Below are positions 49,296 to 58,971 of a stretch of 64,000 bases of DNA, one piece after another; the stretch's first letter is position 1; every line of letters starts with the position of its first letter. Source of the DNA: Paracoccaceae bacterium (lineage in GTDB: Bacteria; Pseudomonadota; Alphaproteobacteria; Rhizobiales; Stappiaceae); the NCBI GenBank assembly GCA_013373445.1, contig JABXHV010000084.1, positions 1 to 64,000 on the forward strand, given 5' to 3'. The translations under genes and the position numbers were made by a program. Below the pieces are notes generated by a model that was not told the origin of the DNA, made no database searches, and was given only the letters and a program-made list of their open reading frames with translations.

Positions 49296-50474
49296 CTAAG
49301 CCATATTGTGTTTCAAACCGTCGATAAGTCCGCGGATTTCCGCAAGTCCTTTCATCCGCCCAACAAGCGGATAGCCAGGATGTGTCTGCTTGCTTTCGTC
49401 ATCCAGAAGTTCATGCCCGTGGTCCGGGCGAAAAACCATTTGGTGGTCATCGCGTCCTGAGGTTTGACGACGCTTTTCTTCTTTCAAGAGGACCGACACG
49501 AGAGCAGGCATGTCTGTGTCGCCGTCAAGATGAGCTGCTTCCTCAAATGATCCATTGGGTTCTTTGGTAACATTTCTCAAATGGATGAAATGGATCTTGT
49601 CGGCAAATCTTTGAGCAATGGATGGTAGGTCATTGGATGGATTTGCCCCCAATGATCCGGCGCAAAATGTCAAACCATTCGCAGGGCTCTTGTGGGCGTT
49701 CAATACCCAGTCGATATCGTCGGCATTTGAGACAATTCTCGGTAGACCGAAGATGTCGCGTGGGGGATCGTCCGGATGGACTCCAAAGCGAAGACCCAGC
49801 TCTTCGGCAGCTGGAATGACTTCATCCAGGAACCGCTTGTAGTTGTCTCTGATTTCTGATCGTCCAATGCCTTCATAGCCCGCCAGCGCCTGTTTTAGAT
49901 TGGCGGCATCATAGCGGTCATAGGCTCCCGGCAATCCGCACATGACAGCGTGAATAAGCGCGTCGCGCTCCGCAGTCGTTGACGCGTCGAACCAGCGCTT
50001 TGCGTCCCTCAGTGTTTCCGGGGTGAAGTCGGCTTCAGCTCCTTCACGTTCGATCATATAGACGTCGAGCGCAGCGATTTTTTCTATTGAAAAACGCAGG
50101 CAAGTGCCGCCGCGTTTGACCGGGGATCTCAGGTCAGTCCTTGTCCAATCGACCAGGGGCATGAAATTATAGCAAATGACCTTGATGCCTTCTGCGGCCA
50201 GGTTCGCCATCGATTGACGATAATTTGCAAACAAACCGGAGAGATCGCCGTCGCCACGTTTGATGCGCTCGTGGATGGGCAAGCTTTCAACAACGTTCCA
50301 GTTGAAGCCTGCATTCCGGATTCTCGCGTTTACAGACTGGATGGCATCGGTTTGCCATATGTCTCCGTAAGGTACTCCATGCAGTGCCGTTACGATTTCA
50401 GTTGCGCCGGTTTGCGCGATTTCCGGCAGTGAGATCTTGTCAAACTCACCATACCATCTCCAACCTTCTCTCAT
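49296..50474 (-). CDS. uxuA: Mannonate dehydratase
   Basis: GWRWYGEFDKISLPEIAQTGATEIVTALHGVPYGDIW; YNFMPLVDWTRTDL; FGVHPDDPPRDIFGLPRIV; FCAGSLGANPSNDL. Confidence 0.95.
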   Translation of the reverse strand: MREGWRWYGEFDKISLPEIAQTGATEIVTALHGVPYGDIWQTDAIQSVNARIRNAGFNWNVVESLPIHERIKRGDGDLSGLFANYRQSMANLAAEGIKVICYNFMPLVDWTRTDLRSPVKRGGTCLRFSIEKIAALDVYMIEREGAEADFTPETLRDAKRWFDASTTAERDALIHAVMCGLPGAYDRYDAANLKQALAGYEGIGRSEIRDNYKRFLDEVIPAAEELGLRFGVHPDDPPRDIFGLPRIVSNADDIDWVLNAHKSPANGLTFCAGSLGANPSNDLPSIAQRFADKIHFIHLRNVTKEPNGSFEEAAHLDGDTDMPALVSVLLKEEKRRQTSGRDDHQMVFRPDHGHELLDDESKQTHPGYPLVGRMKGLAEIRGLIDGLKHNMA

Positions 50475-50484
50475 GAAGATGTCC

Positions 50485-51945
50485 TCACCCGGTAATTTCT
50501 TTGAGTGTTTCCCTGACGCCCTTGTTGACCAACTTGTCGTAAGCTTTGGTCACGGGAGACTGGAGTTTGTCGGCGAGTGCTGGATCGAAGACCTGGCTGA
50601 CCTGCAATAAAGCGGTGACCTTTTCGGCTGCCGTTGATGCTGCACGCGCAATCGCCCTCAATTGATCGGCAAGTGGGTCTTTTACGTCGATTGGCTTGCC
50701 TTGCATATCGGTCCCGCCGACGTAAAGCATCCATGCTGCTATGGCCGTTGTCAGGCCTGGCACGTCGATGGCCTTGGCGAAGTCGTCGGCTACCGTTCCC
50801 AGGATTCGCTGAGGCAGCTTTTGGCTGCCGTCCATGGCGATCTGCCACGTCCGATGTTGAATGGCGGGGTTTGCGTAGCGTTTAAACAATGCGTCAGCAT
50901 AGGCATTGATATCGACGCCGTCGGGAGCTTTGAAGGATGGAATGATTTCCCTGGACCAAAGCTGCTTCACAAACTTTTCGAAGACATCATCTGCAACTGT
51001 TTGGGAGATTGTCTCGTGTCCCGCCAGGTATCCAAGATAGGCAAGCGATGAGTGCGTGCCGTTGAGCATGCGCAGCTTCATGTGCTCGTACGCGGTCACG
51101 TTGTCAACGAGCTCAACACCGACAGCGCCCAAGTCAGGCCTTGCGTTCGAACCGTATGCTTCCACGAAGTCGTCTTCTACCACCCATTGGCGGAATGGTT
51201 CGTGGAGCACTGGAGCTGCGTCGAGAACACCGGTTTTGGTGGCTAGAGCCTCGACATCTTCGGCTTTGGTTGCCGGCACAATGCGATCCACCATCGTGGC
51301 TGGAAATTTACCCTCGGCCTTAATCCAACGCGCGAGGTCCGGATCGATGGCTTCAGCAAGTTCCAGTACGATGCCATTTACGATCCTTCCGTTGTCAGGA
51401 AGGTTGTCACAGGTGAGCACGGTGAAAGGTGGCAAGCCATTTACCTTGCGCCGTTGGAGTGCGCGGACAAGATATCCCGGTGCTGAGACCGGAAGTTCGT
51501 TGTTCAGGTCCGCAACGATATCCGGGTGCTGTCTGTTGAGACGTCCGGTTGCTGGGTCATAGCAGTAGCCTTTTTCGGTAACCGTCAGAGTGACGATCCG
51601 AATGTTTTCTTCTGCCATCGCGGTAAGAACCGCCTCAGGTTCCTGCCGAGCGACCAGAACATCTTGCACAATTTCGATCTGACGAAGGGTCTCTCCGTCA
51701 GGACCGAGTTCTTGAGCGGTATAGACGAACTCCTGAGGGGCAAGCTTGTCGTGCATGCCGCTGCTTTGCAGACTGACGCCGATTATACCCCATTCACCAC
51801 CAGACTTCTCGACGGCTTCCTGAATGTAGACTGCACCATGGGCACGGAAAAAGGCGCCAAGCCCGAGATGCACAATCCCTGCTTTTTCGGTAATCGGGCT
51901 CTTGCGCGCAAGGCGCGGGTAATCAGCGGGCAAGCCAGCCTCCAT
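50485..51945 (-). CDS. uxuB: Mannitol dehydrogenase-family oxidoreductase, probable fructuronate reductase
   Basis: GIVHLGLGAFFRAHGAVYIQEAVEKSGGEWGIIGVSLQS; VTLTVTEKGYCYDP; KLRMLNGTHSSLAYLGYLAG; between uxuA and kduD. Confidence 0.88.
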   Translation of the reverse strand: MEAGLPADYPRLARKSPITEKAGIVHLGLGAFFRAHGAVYIQEAVEKSGGEWGIIGVSLQSSGMHDKLAPQEFVYTAQELGPDGETLRQIEIVQDVLVARQEPEAVLTAMAEENIRIVTLTVTEKGYCYDPATGRLNRQHPDIVADLNNELPVSAPGYLVRALQRRKVNGLPPFTVLTCDNLPDNGRIVNGIVLELAEAIDPDLARWIKAEGKFPATMVDRIVPATKAEDVEALATKTGVLDAAPVLHEPFRQWVVEDDFVEAYGSNARPDLGAVGVELVDNVTAYEHMKLRMLNGTHSSLAYLGYLAGHETISQTVADDVFEKFVKQLWSREIIPSFKAPDGVDINAYADALFKRYANPAIQHRTWQIAMDGSQKLPQRILGTVADDFAKAIDVPGLTTAIAAWMLYVGGTDMQGKPIDVKDPLADQLRAIARAASTAAEKVTALLQVSQVFDPALADKLQSPVTKAYDKLVNKGVRETLKEITG

Positions 51946-52651
51946 CTACGTTTAGGACAGCACCATGAATGTAATTTGCTGCGTGGGATGACAGAAAGAC
52001 TGCAGTCTCGCCGATATCAGAGGCTTCGCCCCAGCGACCTGCAGGAATACGTTCCAGAATAGCCTGATTGCGCACCGGGTCGTTGCGCAAGTCTATCGTG
52101 TTATTGGTAGCAATGTAGCCTGGTGCGATCGCGTTGACGTTGATGTTCTTCGCAGCCCATTCGTTTGCGAGCAACTTGGTAATTCCGGCGACGCCGTGTT
52201 TGGCCGCCGTGTAGGCGGGAACGCGAATGCCGCCTTGAAACGACAACAACGAAGCGATGTTGACGATTTTGCCTTCGCCGCCACGGGATAGAACAGCTTT
52301 GCCGAACGCCTGACAGGTGAAGAAGACAGCCTTCATATTGACGTCAATGACATCGTCCCAGTCAGCCTCTGTGAAATCAACAGCTTCGGCTCTGCGAATG
52401 ATGCCTGCATTGTTGATGAGAATATCGATCTTTTCGTCTTCAAACATGCCGGTAGCGGCCATCGGGTCCGCGAAGTCGAGTTGCAATTCTCGGCCGTTTT
52501 TCAGTTGAGAAAGTGTTTCAGAACAGGAACGTCGTGCGGCGCAGATAACCTGTGCGCCTGCATTACCCAAGGCAATGGCGATTGCTTGTCCAATGCCTGT
52601 ATTGGCACCGGTAACCAGTGCGGTTTTGCCTTCTAATGAGAACGGGTTCAT
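51923..52651 (-). CDS. kduD: 2-deoxy-D-gluconate 3-dehydrogenase (SDR family)
   Basis: MNPFSLEGKTALVTGANTGIGQAIAIALGNAGA; NNAGIIRRAEAVDFTEADWDDVIDVNMKAVFFTCQA; YTAAKHGVAGITKLLANEWA. Confidence 0.93.
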   Translation of the reverse strand: MNPFSLEGKTALVTGANTGIGQAIAIALGNAGAQVICAARRSCSETLSQLKNGRELQLDFADPMAATGMFEDEKIDILINNAGIIRRAEAVDFTEADWDDVIDVNMKAVFFTCQAFGKAVLSRGGEGKIVNIASLLSFQGGIRVPAYTAAKHGVAGITKLLANEWAAKNINVNAIAPGYIATNNTIDLRNDPVRNQAILERIPAGRWGEASDIGETAVFLSSHAANYIHGAVLNVDGGWLAR

Positions 52652-53472
52652 CGGAGATCCTCCATTGCCACCATGTCCATGTCGGTAAAGTCAACGTTGT
52701 CACCGGCCATGGCCCAACAGAAGGTATAGGCGCCCGTACCCGCTCCACAGTGGATGGACCAGGGCGGTGAAACGACCGCATCTTCGTTTTTCATGATGAG
52801 ATGGCGTGTTTCGTCCGGTTTGCCCATGAAATGGAAGACACGTTGCTCTGGCCCAAGTTCAAAATAGAGATAGGCTTCCATGCGGCGGTCATGAAGGTGT
52901 GCCGGCATGGTGTTCCAGACTGAGCCCGGGGCGAACTGTGTGTAGCCCATGAGGAGCTGGCAGCTTGGGCACACTTCCGGATGCAGGAACTGCATGATCA
53001 CGCGTTCGTTGGATGTCGCGGCAGAACCCAGTTCTACCCGCCGCGCATCCTCGATGCGGATCAGTCTTGTCGGATAGGTCTGGTGGGCAGGGGCCGAGAG
53101 CACGTAAAAACGTGCGGCTCCGGAAAATGTGACCGGGCCAGCGCCCATGCCGATGTAGAGGACCTCGCCGTTCTGCAGTTCGTATGTTTCGCCAGCAACC
53201 TTGACGGTTCCCGTTTCACCAATGTTCAAGATACCCATTTCGCGGCGGTCCAGAACCGAGGGTGTTCCAGCTTCGGCAACCTTGTCGAGGACCAATTCTC
53301 CCTTGCCGGGAACTGCACCGCCGAGGATCAGACGGTCATAGTGGGTGTAAACCAGATTGATCTGGCCTTCGACGAAGAGGCCATCGGCGTGAAAATGATT
53401 GCGCAAACCATCGGTGTCCAGGTGTTTAGCTGTTTCTGGGTCGATCGCGTAGCGTGTTTCAACGTTTAACAT
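52648..53472 (-). CDS. kduI: 5-dehydro-4-deoxy-D-glucuronate isomerase
   Basis: TRYAIDPETAKHLDTDGLRNHFHADGLFVEGQINLVYTHYDRLILGGAVP; NTMPAHLHDRRMEAYLYFEL; WSIHCGAGTGAYTFCWAMAGDN. Confidence 0.95.
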   Translation of the reverse strand: MLNVETRYAIDPETAKHLDTDGLRNHFHADGLFVEGQINLVYTHYDRLILGGAVPGKGELVLDKVAEAGTPSVLDRREMGILNIGETGTVKVAGETYELQNGEVLYIGMGAGPVTFSGAARFYVLSAPAHQTYPTRLIRIEDARRVELGSAATSNERVIMQFLHPEVCPSCQLLMGYTQFAPGSVWNTMPAHLHDRRMEAYLYFELGPEQRVFHFMGKPDETRHLIMKNEDAVVSPPWSIHCGAGTGAYTFCWAMAGDNVDFTDMDMVAMEDLR

Positions 53473-53495
53473 GTGTCTGTCCTGACAAGACTGAA

Positions 53496-53813
53496 TTAGA
53501 GGAAATCATCGCGGCGGGGCGTGAAAGTGTCGATCAAGGTGCCGGGTTCCAGGCATACGCACCCATGCACGGCATTTGAGGGAATGACGAAACTGTCGCC
53601 TGGCCCGACCTCGAAAGTGTCATCTGCAAGGGAAAAGCGAAAACGTCCGCTCTCCACATATGTCGACTGGATATGAGCGTGATTGTGGAGCTTTCCTTCA
53701 GCTCCTTCTTCCTTGAAGCGAAATGCAACAACCATAAGGTTCTTGTGATCCGATAGCACTTGCCGAGTAACACCCGGGTCGGCCAGTACTTCAGGAAATT
53801 TGTTTAGCACCAT
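53496..53813 (-). CDS. kdgF: Cupin protein, KdgF-like
   Basis: 105 aa single cupin; GAEGKLHNHAHIQSTYVESGRFRFSLADDTFEVGPGDSFVIPSNAVHGCVCLEPGTLIDTFTPRRDDFL; located in the kdu/uxu cluster. Confidence 0.82.
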   Translation of the reverse strand: MVLNKFPEVLADPGVTRQVLSDHKNLMVVAFRFKEEGAEGKLHNHAHIQSTYVESGRFRFSLADDTFEVGPGDSFVIPSNAVHGCVCLEPGTLIDTFTPRRDDFL

Positions 53814-53823
53814 GTCTGTGGCC

Positions 53824-55134
53824 TCAATGGAAAAGGGATGGCAGCCACAAAGACAGCCCTGGAATGTAAGTGATCAGCATGAGCGTGAAGATGGCTGCAC
53901 CGTAGAATGGCCAAATCGATCTGATGGCATCCCATACCGGAATTTTACCAACTGCACAGCCGACAAATAGCACTGCGCCTACAGGTGGCGTGCAAAGGCC
54001 GATACCGAGATTCAGGATCATGATGATGCCGAACTGAACAGGGTCTACGCCGAACGCAGTTGCGACCGGCAGGAAAATAGGTGTGGTGATGATGATCAGC
54101 GGTGACATGTCCATGAATGTGCCGAGGAACAACAGCAAGACATTGATCAGCAGCAAAATGACAATTGGGTTATCGGATACACCTTGCATGAAGGCCACCA
54201 GTTGCGCTGGAACGCGAAGATAAGCGAGTAGCCAGCCAAACGCAGCAGCGCAGCCAATAACCAGCAACACCATTGCAGTTGTTCTGACCGCGCCCATGAC
54301 CGCGAGCTTGAACTCGTTAAAGCTCATTGTGCGGTAGACAATCAGCGTTGCAAACAGCGCGTAGACAACGGCAATGCAGGAGCTTTCTGAAGCCGTAAAA
54401 ATGCCAGAGCGCACACCGCCGAAAATGATCGCGATGAGGACGAGGCCTGGAATAGCTGAGAAAAGCAATGACAGGATCATCCGGCCACCCGGGAAAGCTT
54501 CGGTCGGATAGCCTCGTTTCTTGGCAACAAAGTACGCAGTTGCCATCAGTGCCAAGGCCAAAAGCAGTCCGGGAATAATTCCCGCAGTGAAGAGGTCCGC
54601 AATTGAGATTCGTCCGCCGGCCGAAATCGAGTAGATGATGAGGTTATGGGACGGAGGCAGCATCAAGGCGATGATCGACGAGACAACGGTTATGTTGACT
54701 GCGTAGTCTGCATCATATCCGCGTTCTTTCATTTGAGGTACCATTAGGCCACCGATGGCCGATGCGTCGGCAGCTGCCGACCCTGATATGCCACCAAATA
54801 GAACGGATGCCAGGATGTTGACCTGGCCGAGGCCGCCTTTGAAATGTCCCACGGCCGCGCCGGCCAAGGCGACGAGACGGCGGGCGATGTCGCCACGCAC
54901 CATCAGTTCGCCCGCAAAGATGAAGAACGGGATTGCCATCAAGGCGAAGACCGAGACACCTGAGTTCAGGCGTTGGAATACGACGACGGGCGGCAGACCT
55001 ATGTATGCGATCGTAGCGAAGGAAGAGATGCCGAGGCAAAAAGCCACGGGGGTTCCGATAAGCAACAAAAAGATAAAGGTGCCGAAAAGGACGGCAAGTT
55101 CATGTCCAGGGCCAATGAGCGATGCAATGTCCAT
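53824..55134 (-). CDS. dctM: TRAP transporter large permease (DctM)
   Basis: 436 aa, 12 TM; FGGISGSAAADASAIGGLMVPQMKERGYDADYAVNITVVSSIIALMLPPSHNLIIYS. Confidence 0.95.
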   Translation of the reverse strand: MDIASLIGPGHELAVLFGTFIFLLLIGTPVAFCLGISSFATIAYIGLPPVVVFQRLNSGVSVFALMAIPFFIFAGELMVRGDIARRLVALAGAAVGHFKGGLGQVNILASVLFGGISGSAAADASAIGGLMVPQMKERGYDADYAVNITVVSSIIALMLPPSHNLIIYSISAGGRISIADLFTAGIIPGLLLALALMATAYFVAKKRGYPTEAFPGGRMILSLLFSAIPGLVLIAIIFGGVRSGIFTASESSCIAVVYALFATLIVYRTMSFNEFKLAVMGAVRTTAMVLLVIGCAAAFGWLLAYLRVPAQLVAFMQGVSDNPIVILLLINVLLLFLGTFMDMSPLIIITTPIFLPVATAFGVDPVQFGIIMILNLGIGLCTPPVGAVLFVGCAVGKIPVWDAIRSIWPFYGAAIFTLMLITYIPGLSLWLPSLFH

Positions 55135-55667
55135 CAGCGATCCTCCAGCGGCAATTCAGTTTCGCCAAATCGAGCGGTGACGAGACCAGTGGCACGGCGC
55201 GCAATGCGCTCAAGTGAAAAGAGAACCATCAGCACGCCACCCACGATCAACGCGACGAAGGTTGCCGAGCCGGTGATGCCGAGGTTAGGGATCGTTGTGT
55301 CCCAGGTCTTGACTGCGAGTTGCCAGCCGTAGGCAATCATGCCAACTCCGAATGCTACGACCACGATGTCTGAAATTGTGTAAAGCCATTGTTTGACGTT
55401 GTTGGGCAGCGCGTAAAGCAGCACATCAAAGCTCAAGTGGTAGCCTTCCCGGATGCCAACGGCAGCTCCGAGAAAAATGAACCACCCCATGATGATGACG
55501 GACCAGCTTTCGGTCCACGTCGGTGTGTCGTTGAGCACAAAACGTCCGAAGACCTGCCATGCAATCAAAGCTGTCATCAGCACAAGGCCACATCCTGAAA
55601 TCCAAAGCGCGCCTCGGGCGATGATTGCCATCAATCGAGCTATCTTGCGCATTAACTGCTGCTGCAC
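55134..55667 (-). CDS. dctQ: TRAP transporter small permease (DctQ)
   Basis: 177 aa, 4 TM; ALIAWQVFGRFVLNDTPTWTESWSVIIMGWFIFLGAAVGIREGYHLSFDVL. Confidence 0.93.
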   Translation of the reverse strand: MQQQLMRKIARLMAIIARGALWISGCGLVLMTALIAWQVFGRFVLNDTPTWTESWSVIIMGWFIFLGAAVGIREGYHLSFDVLLYALPNNVKQWLYTISDIVVVAFGVGMIAYGWQLAVKTWDTTIPNLGITGSATFVALIVGGVLMVLFSLERIARRATGLVTARFGETELPLEDR

Positions 55668-55732
55668 TGTTTCCCCCCTGCACAGGCAACAGCTCCCGGA
55701 AGGGTTTTCCGGGAGCCGTCACTATGCGGTGT

Positions 55733-56713
55733 TTACTTGGTTGCCTGGATCCGGGCGACCATGTCCTTCAGCTTGTCGCTGGTGACATATTTTTCGTAAA
55801 CTGGCTTCATGGCTTCGATGAATGGTGTCTTGTCGATGTCTGAAACGATCTTGACACCTGCTTCACGTACCTTGGCTTCTGAAGCCTTTTCACGCTCGGC
55901 CCAGAGCTCGCGCATAACTGGTACAGAAGACTTTGCTGCGGCTCTAACGGCAGCTTGTTCGTCAGCCGACAGCTTGTCCCATGTCGTTTTTGACATGACC
56001 AGGACTTCAGGAACGATCAAATGCTGATCAAGTGTGTAGTAACCAGCGACTTCGTAGTGACCTGAAGATTCGAAAGATGGCCAGTTGTTTTCGGCTCCAT
56101 CGATAACGCCTGTCTGGATTGAAGAGTAGACTTCGCCATACGGCATCGGGGTAGCGTTTGCTCCCAGGGCGGCAACCATATCAACGAACAGGTCTGACTG
56201 CATGACGCGGAATTTCAGCCCGTCCAGATCAGCCATGGAATTGATTGGCTTCTGGCTGTTGTAGAATGACCGTGAACCGCCGTCATAAAACCCGAGGCCG
56301 ATCAGATCGTGGTCTGCAAATGCATCCAGGATTTCTTCACCAACAGGTCCGTCCATGACTTTGTGCATATGCTCCACCGAACGGAAAATATACGGCAGGG
56401 AAGGGATCTTGGTTTCTTCAATAATGTTGTTGAATGGCCCAAGCGATACGCGGTTCAGGTCAATGACGCCGAACTGAGTTTGTTCGATCGTGTCTTTTTC
56501 CTGTCCGAGCTGTGCTGAATGGAAGACCTCGATGCAGTATTTGCCATTGGTGGCTTTTTCCAGTTCAGCACCCATGTGCTTCACGGCTTCGACGGTTGGA
56601 TATCCGTCTGGATGTGTATCAGAAGATTTAAGTGTGACTTCACATGCAAATGAGGTTGCAGTGAAGGCAACAGTTGCAAGCAGCGTCGCTGCTGCCGTTT
56701 TCAAGATAGTCAT
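55733..56713 (-). CDS. dctP: TRAP transporter substrate-binding protein (DctP)
   Basis: Signal peptide; [91 protein letters not shown]. Confidence 0.95.
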   Translation of the reverse strand: MTILKTAAATLLATVAFTATSFACEVTLKSSDTHPDGYPTVEAVKHMGAELEKATNGKYCIEVFHSAQLGQEKDTIEQTQFGVIDLNRVSLGPFNNIIEETKIPSLPYIFRSVEHMHKVMDGPVGEEILDAFADHDLIGLGFYDGGSRSFYNSQKPINSMADLDGLKFRVMQSDLFVDMVAALGANATPMPYGEVYSSIQTGVIDGAENNWPSFESSGHYEVAGYYTLDQHLIVPEVLVMSKTTWDKLSADEQAAVRAAAKSSVPVMRELWAEREKASEAKVREAGVKIVSDIDKTPFIEAMKPVYEKYVTSDKLKDMVARIQATK

Positions 56714-56740
56714 GTTTTCCTCCCAAAGAAAAAGCTCTCC

Positions 56741-58141
56741 TCAGAGCCGATAGGCTTGTTTTGCAAGCCTGTAACTGAGGTCGTATGCGACCTCATGCAC
56801 CTCGTCTTGAGCCAGTCTCCCACTGGCAACGAGATTTGCTAGATACGCGCAGTCAACTCGACGGGCCACATCATGGCGGGCCGGAATTGAACAAAATGCG
56901 CGCGTGTCATCATTAAAACCGACGGTATTGTAAAAGCCTGCCGTCTCGGTTGTCATTTCTCTAAAACGCCGCATACCCTCGGGGCTGTCATAGAACCACC
57001 ACGCAGGTCCAAGTTTCAGGGCTGGATAGACACCGGCAAGTGGTGCGAGCTCTCGCGCATAGGCTGTTTCATCCAAGGTGAACAGGATGATGGTGAGGTC
57101 TGCTTCCATGCCCACTGCATCCAGCAAGGGCTTGAGTGCTCTGACATAGTCTGTGCGCGTTGGGATATCGAAACCTTTATCGCGTCCAAAAGCGCTGAGG
57201 ATCGGATCTGAGTGGTTCCGGAAGCTGCCTGGATGGATCTGTAACACCAGGCCGTCATCAAGGCTCATTCGGGCCATTTCAGTCAGCATGTGGCCTCGAA
57301 ATGCATCGGCGTCCTCCGGCGAGCATTTTCCAGACAGAGCTTTTTGGAATAACGCAGACGCGTCCGTCTGATTGAGATTTTCTGTGCGTGCGGTCGGGTG
57401 ACCGTGATCGGACGATGTGGCGCCATACTGTTTAAAGTAAGCGCGACGGATTCGATGGGCCTGGAGATAGCCCTCCCAGGTTGTCGTGTCTTCGTTGGTG
57501 ATCTCACCAAACCTGGCGACATTTTCCGCAAAGTTGTCGAACTCAGGGTCGATAACAGCGTCAGGACGATAGGCGGTTATGACTTTGCCGGCCCAATCGC
57601 TCTCTTTGATCATTTTGTGCCACTTCAGATCGTCCAGAGGCGATTCAGTGGTCGCGATCGCCTCAATTTTGAAGCGATCGAAGAGTGCGCGTGGGCGAAA
57701 CTCCTGCTGAGTCAGGCATTGTGCTATGTGATCATAGGTTTCGTCTGCTGTTTTGGCGGACACTTGTGTCTTCAAGCCGAACACTTCCTGAAAAGAATGA
57801 TCCAGCCACATACGTGACGGAGTTGCACGGAATAAATGGTAGTTCTCGGCAAAAATCCGCCAAATCTTGCGGCCGTCCGCTTCGGTCCAGCCTTCGTCAA
57901 TCCGCGGTATGCCGAGACTCTCGAGCGAATGCCCTTGAGAGCATAACATTCTGAATACGTAGTGATCAGGCGTTATGAAAAGCTGGGCTGGGTCAGGAAA
58001 TGCCTCGTTTTCGGCAAACCAACGCGGATCAGTATGTCCATGAGGACTGATGATCGGCAGACTGTGGACAAACTCGTATAGCTCACGGGCAATTTTGCGC
58101 GTGGTTGGCTCAATCGGAAGTAGCCTGTCCGGATCTAACAT
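56741..58141 (-). CDS. uxaC: Glucuronate/uronate isomerase
   Basis: LPIISPHGHTDPRWFAENEAFPDPAQLFITPDHYVFRMLCSQG; LQIHPGSFRNHSDPILSAFGRDKGFDIPTRTDYVRALKPLLDA; FNDDTRAFCSIPARHDVARRVDCAYLANLVASGRL. Confidence 0.95.
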   Translation of the reverse strand: MLDPDRLLPIEPTTRKIARELYEFVHSLPIISPHGHTDPRWFAENEAFPDPAQLFITPDHYVFRMLCSQGHSLESLGIPRIDEGWTEADGRKIWRIFAENYHLFRATPSRMWLDHSFQEVFGLKTQVSAKTADETYDHIAQCLTQQEFRPRALFDRFKIEAIATTESPLDDLKWHKMIKESDWAGKVITAYRPDAVIDPEFDNFAENVARFGEITNEDTTTWEGYLQAHRIRRAYFKQYGATSSDHGHPTARTENLNQTDASALFQKALSGKCSPEDADAFRGHMLTEMARMSLDDGLVLQIHPGSFRNHSDPILSAFGRDKGFDIPTRTDYVRALKPLLDAVGMEADLTIILFTLDETAYARELAPLAGVYPALKLGPAWWFYDSPEGMRRFREMTTETAGFYNTVGFNDDTRAFCSIPARHDVARRVDCAYLANLVASGRLAQDEVHEVAYDLSYRLAKQAYRL

Positions 58142-58228
58142 CCCTTTAATCTTCCTCCCAAAGGCTTGTTTTTGTGGGCCATTCTTAGCGATGGTAAAAC
58201 AAACCTTGCATCAATCTAGTTTAGTAAT

Positions 58229-58244
58229 ATTCTAGTATACGAAT
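58229..58244. promoter_or_regulatory. Candidate UxuR/ExuR-like operator in the uxaC/gntR divergent region
   Basis: ATTCTAGTATACGAAT; core TAGTATACGA resembles the enterobacterial UxuR/ExuR core TGGTATACCA. Confidence 0.5.
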
Positions 58245-58251
58245 TGAGTCA

Positions 58252-58971
58252 ATGGAGGTTCATATGTCGGTTGCCGCGCCACTCAAGGGACTGGGACCTG
58301 TCGTTCGGCCGTCGGTTGCTGACCATGTGTTTGATGAATTGCACCGCCAAATTCTGACGCTTGTGTTGAAGCCGGGGACGAAAATGTCGGAAGTGGAAGT
58401 GGCGAAGGCAATGGAAGTTTCGCGCCAACCCGTTCGAGATGCCTTTTATCGTTTGTCAAAGCTTGGATTCTTGGTGATCAGACCGCAACGGGCCACTCTG
58501 GTTTCGGCTATCTCCGAAACGGCTGTTTTTCAGGCGCGCTTTATACGAAGTGCTATCGAAGCTGAAACCGTCCGGGTTGCCTGTGAGAAACTGTCAGAAG
58601 ATGACCTCGATGCCTTGGGAGACATCATTGAGCTTCAAAGACAGGCGGTGGAGGCCGAGGACCCATTGCGTTTTCATGATCTGGACGATCAATTTCACAA
58701 GGAAATCTGTGACCGCAGTGGATTAAGTTTCGCCTGGGAGGTGATCCGCGAAAACAAGGCCCATATGGATCGTGTACGTTTCTTGTCGCTGGCCTTTGCC
58801 TCTCGTGCTGCTTTCGGAGATCACGAACGCATATTTGCAGCAATGAGGAAGCGTGATAGTGACGCGGCGATGGCCTGCATGCATGAACATCTTGGGCGGA
58901 TCAAGGATCAGATCAGTCGCATTCGGGCCGATTATATCGAATTTTTTGCTGGAGAATCTGATCTTGACTAA
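58252..58971 (+). CDS. GntR-family transcriptional regulator (FCD domain), probable hexuronate-operon regulator
   Basis: VADHVFDELHRQILTLVLKPGTKMSEVEVAKAMEVSRQPVRDAFYRLSKLGFLVIRPQRATLVS; divergent from uxaC. Start could be the ATG at 58264. Confidence 0.92.
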   Translation: MEVHMSVAAPLKGLGPVVRPSVADHVFDELHRQILTLVLKPGTKMSEVEVAKAMEVSRQPVRDAFYRLSKLGFLVIRPQRATLVSAISETAVFQARFIRSAIEAETVRVACEKLSEDDLDALGDIIELQRQAVEAEDPLRFHDLDDQFHKEICDRSGLSFAWEVIRENKAHMDRVRFLSLAFASRAAFGDHERIFAAMRKRDSDAAMACMHEHLGRIKDQISRIRADYIEFFAGESDLD

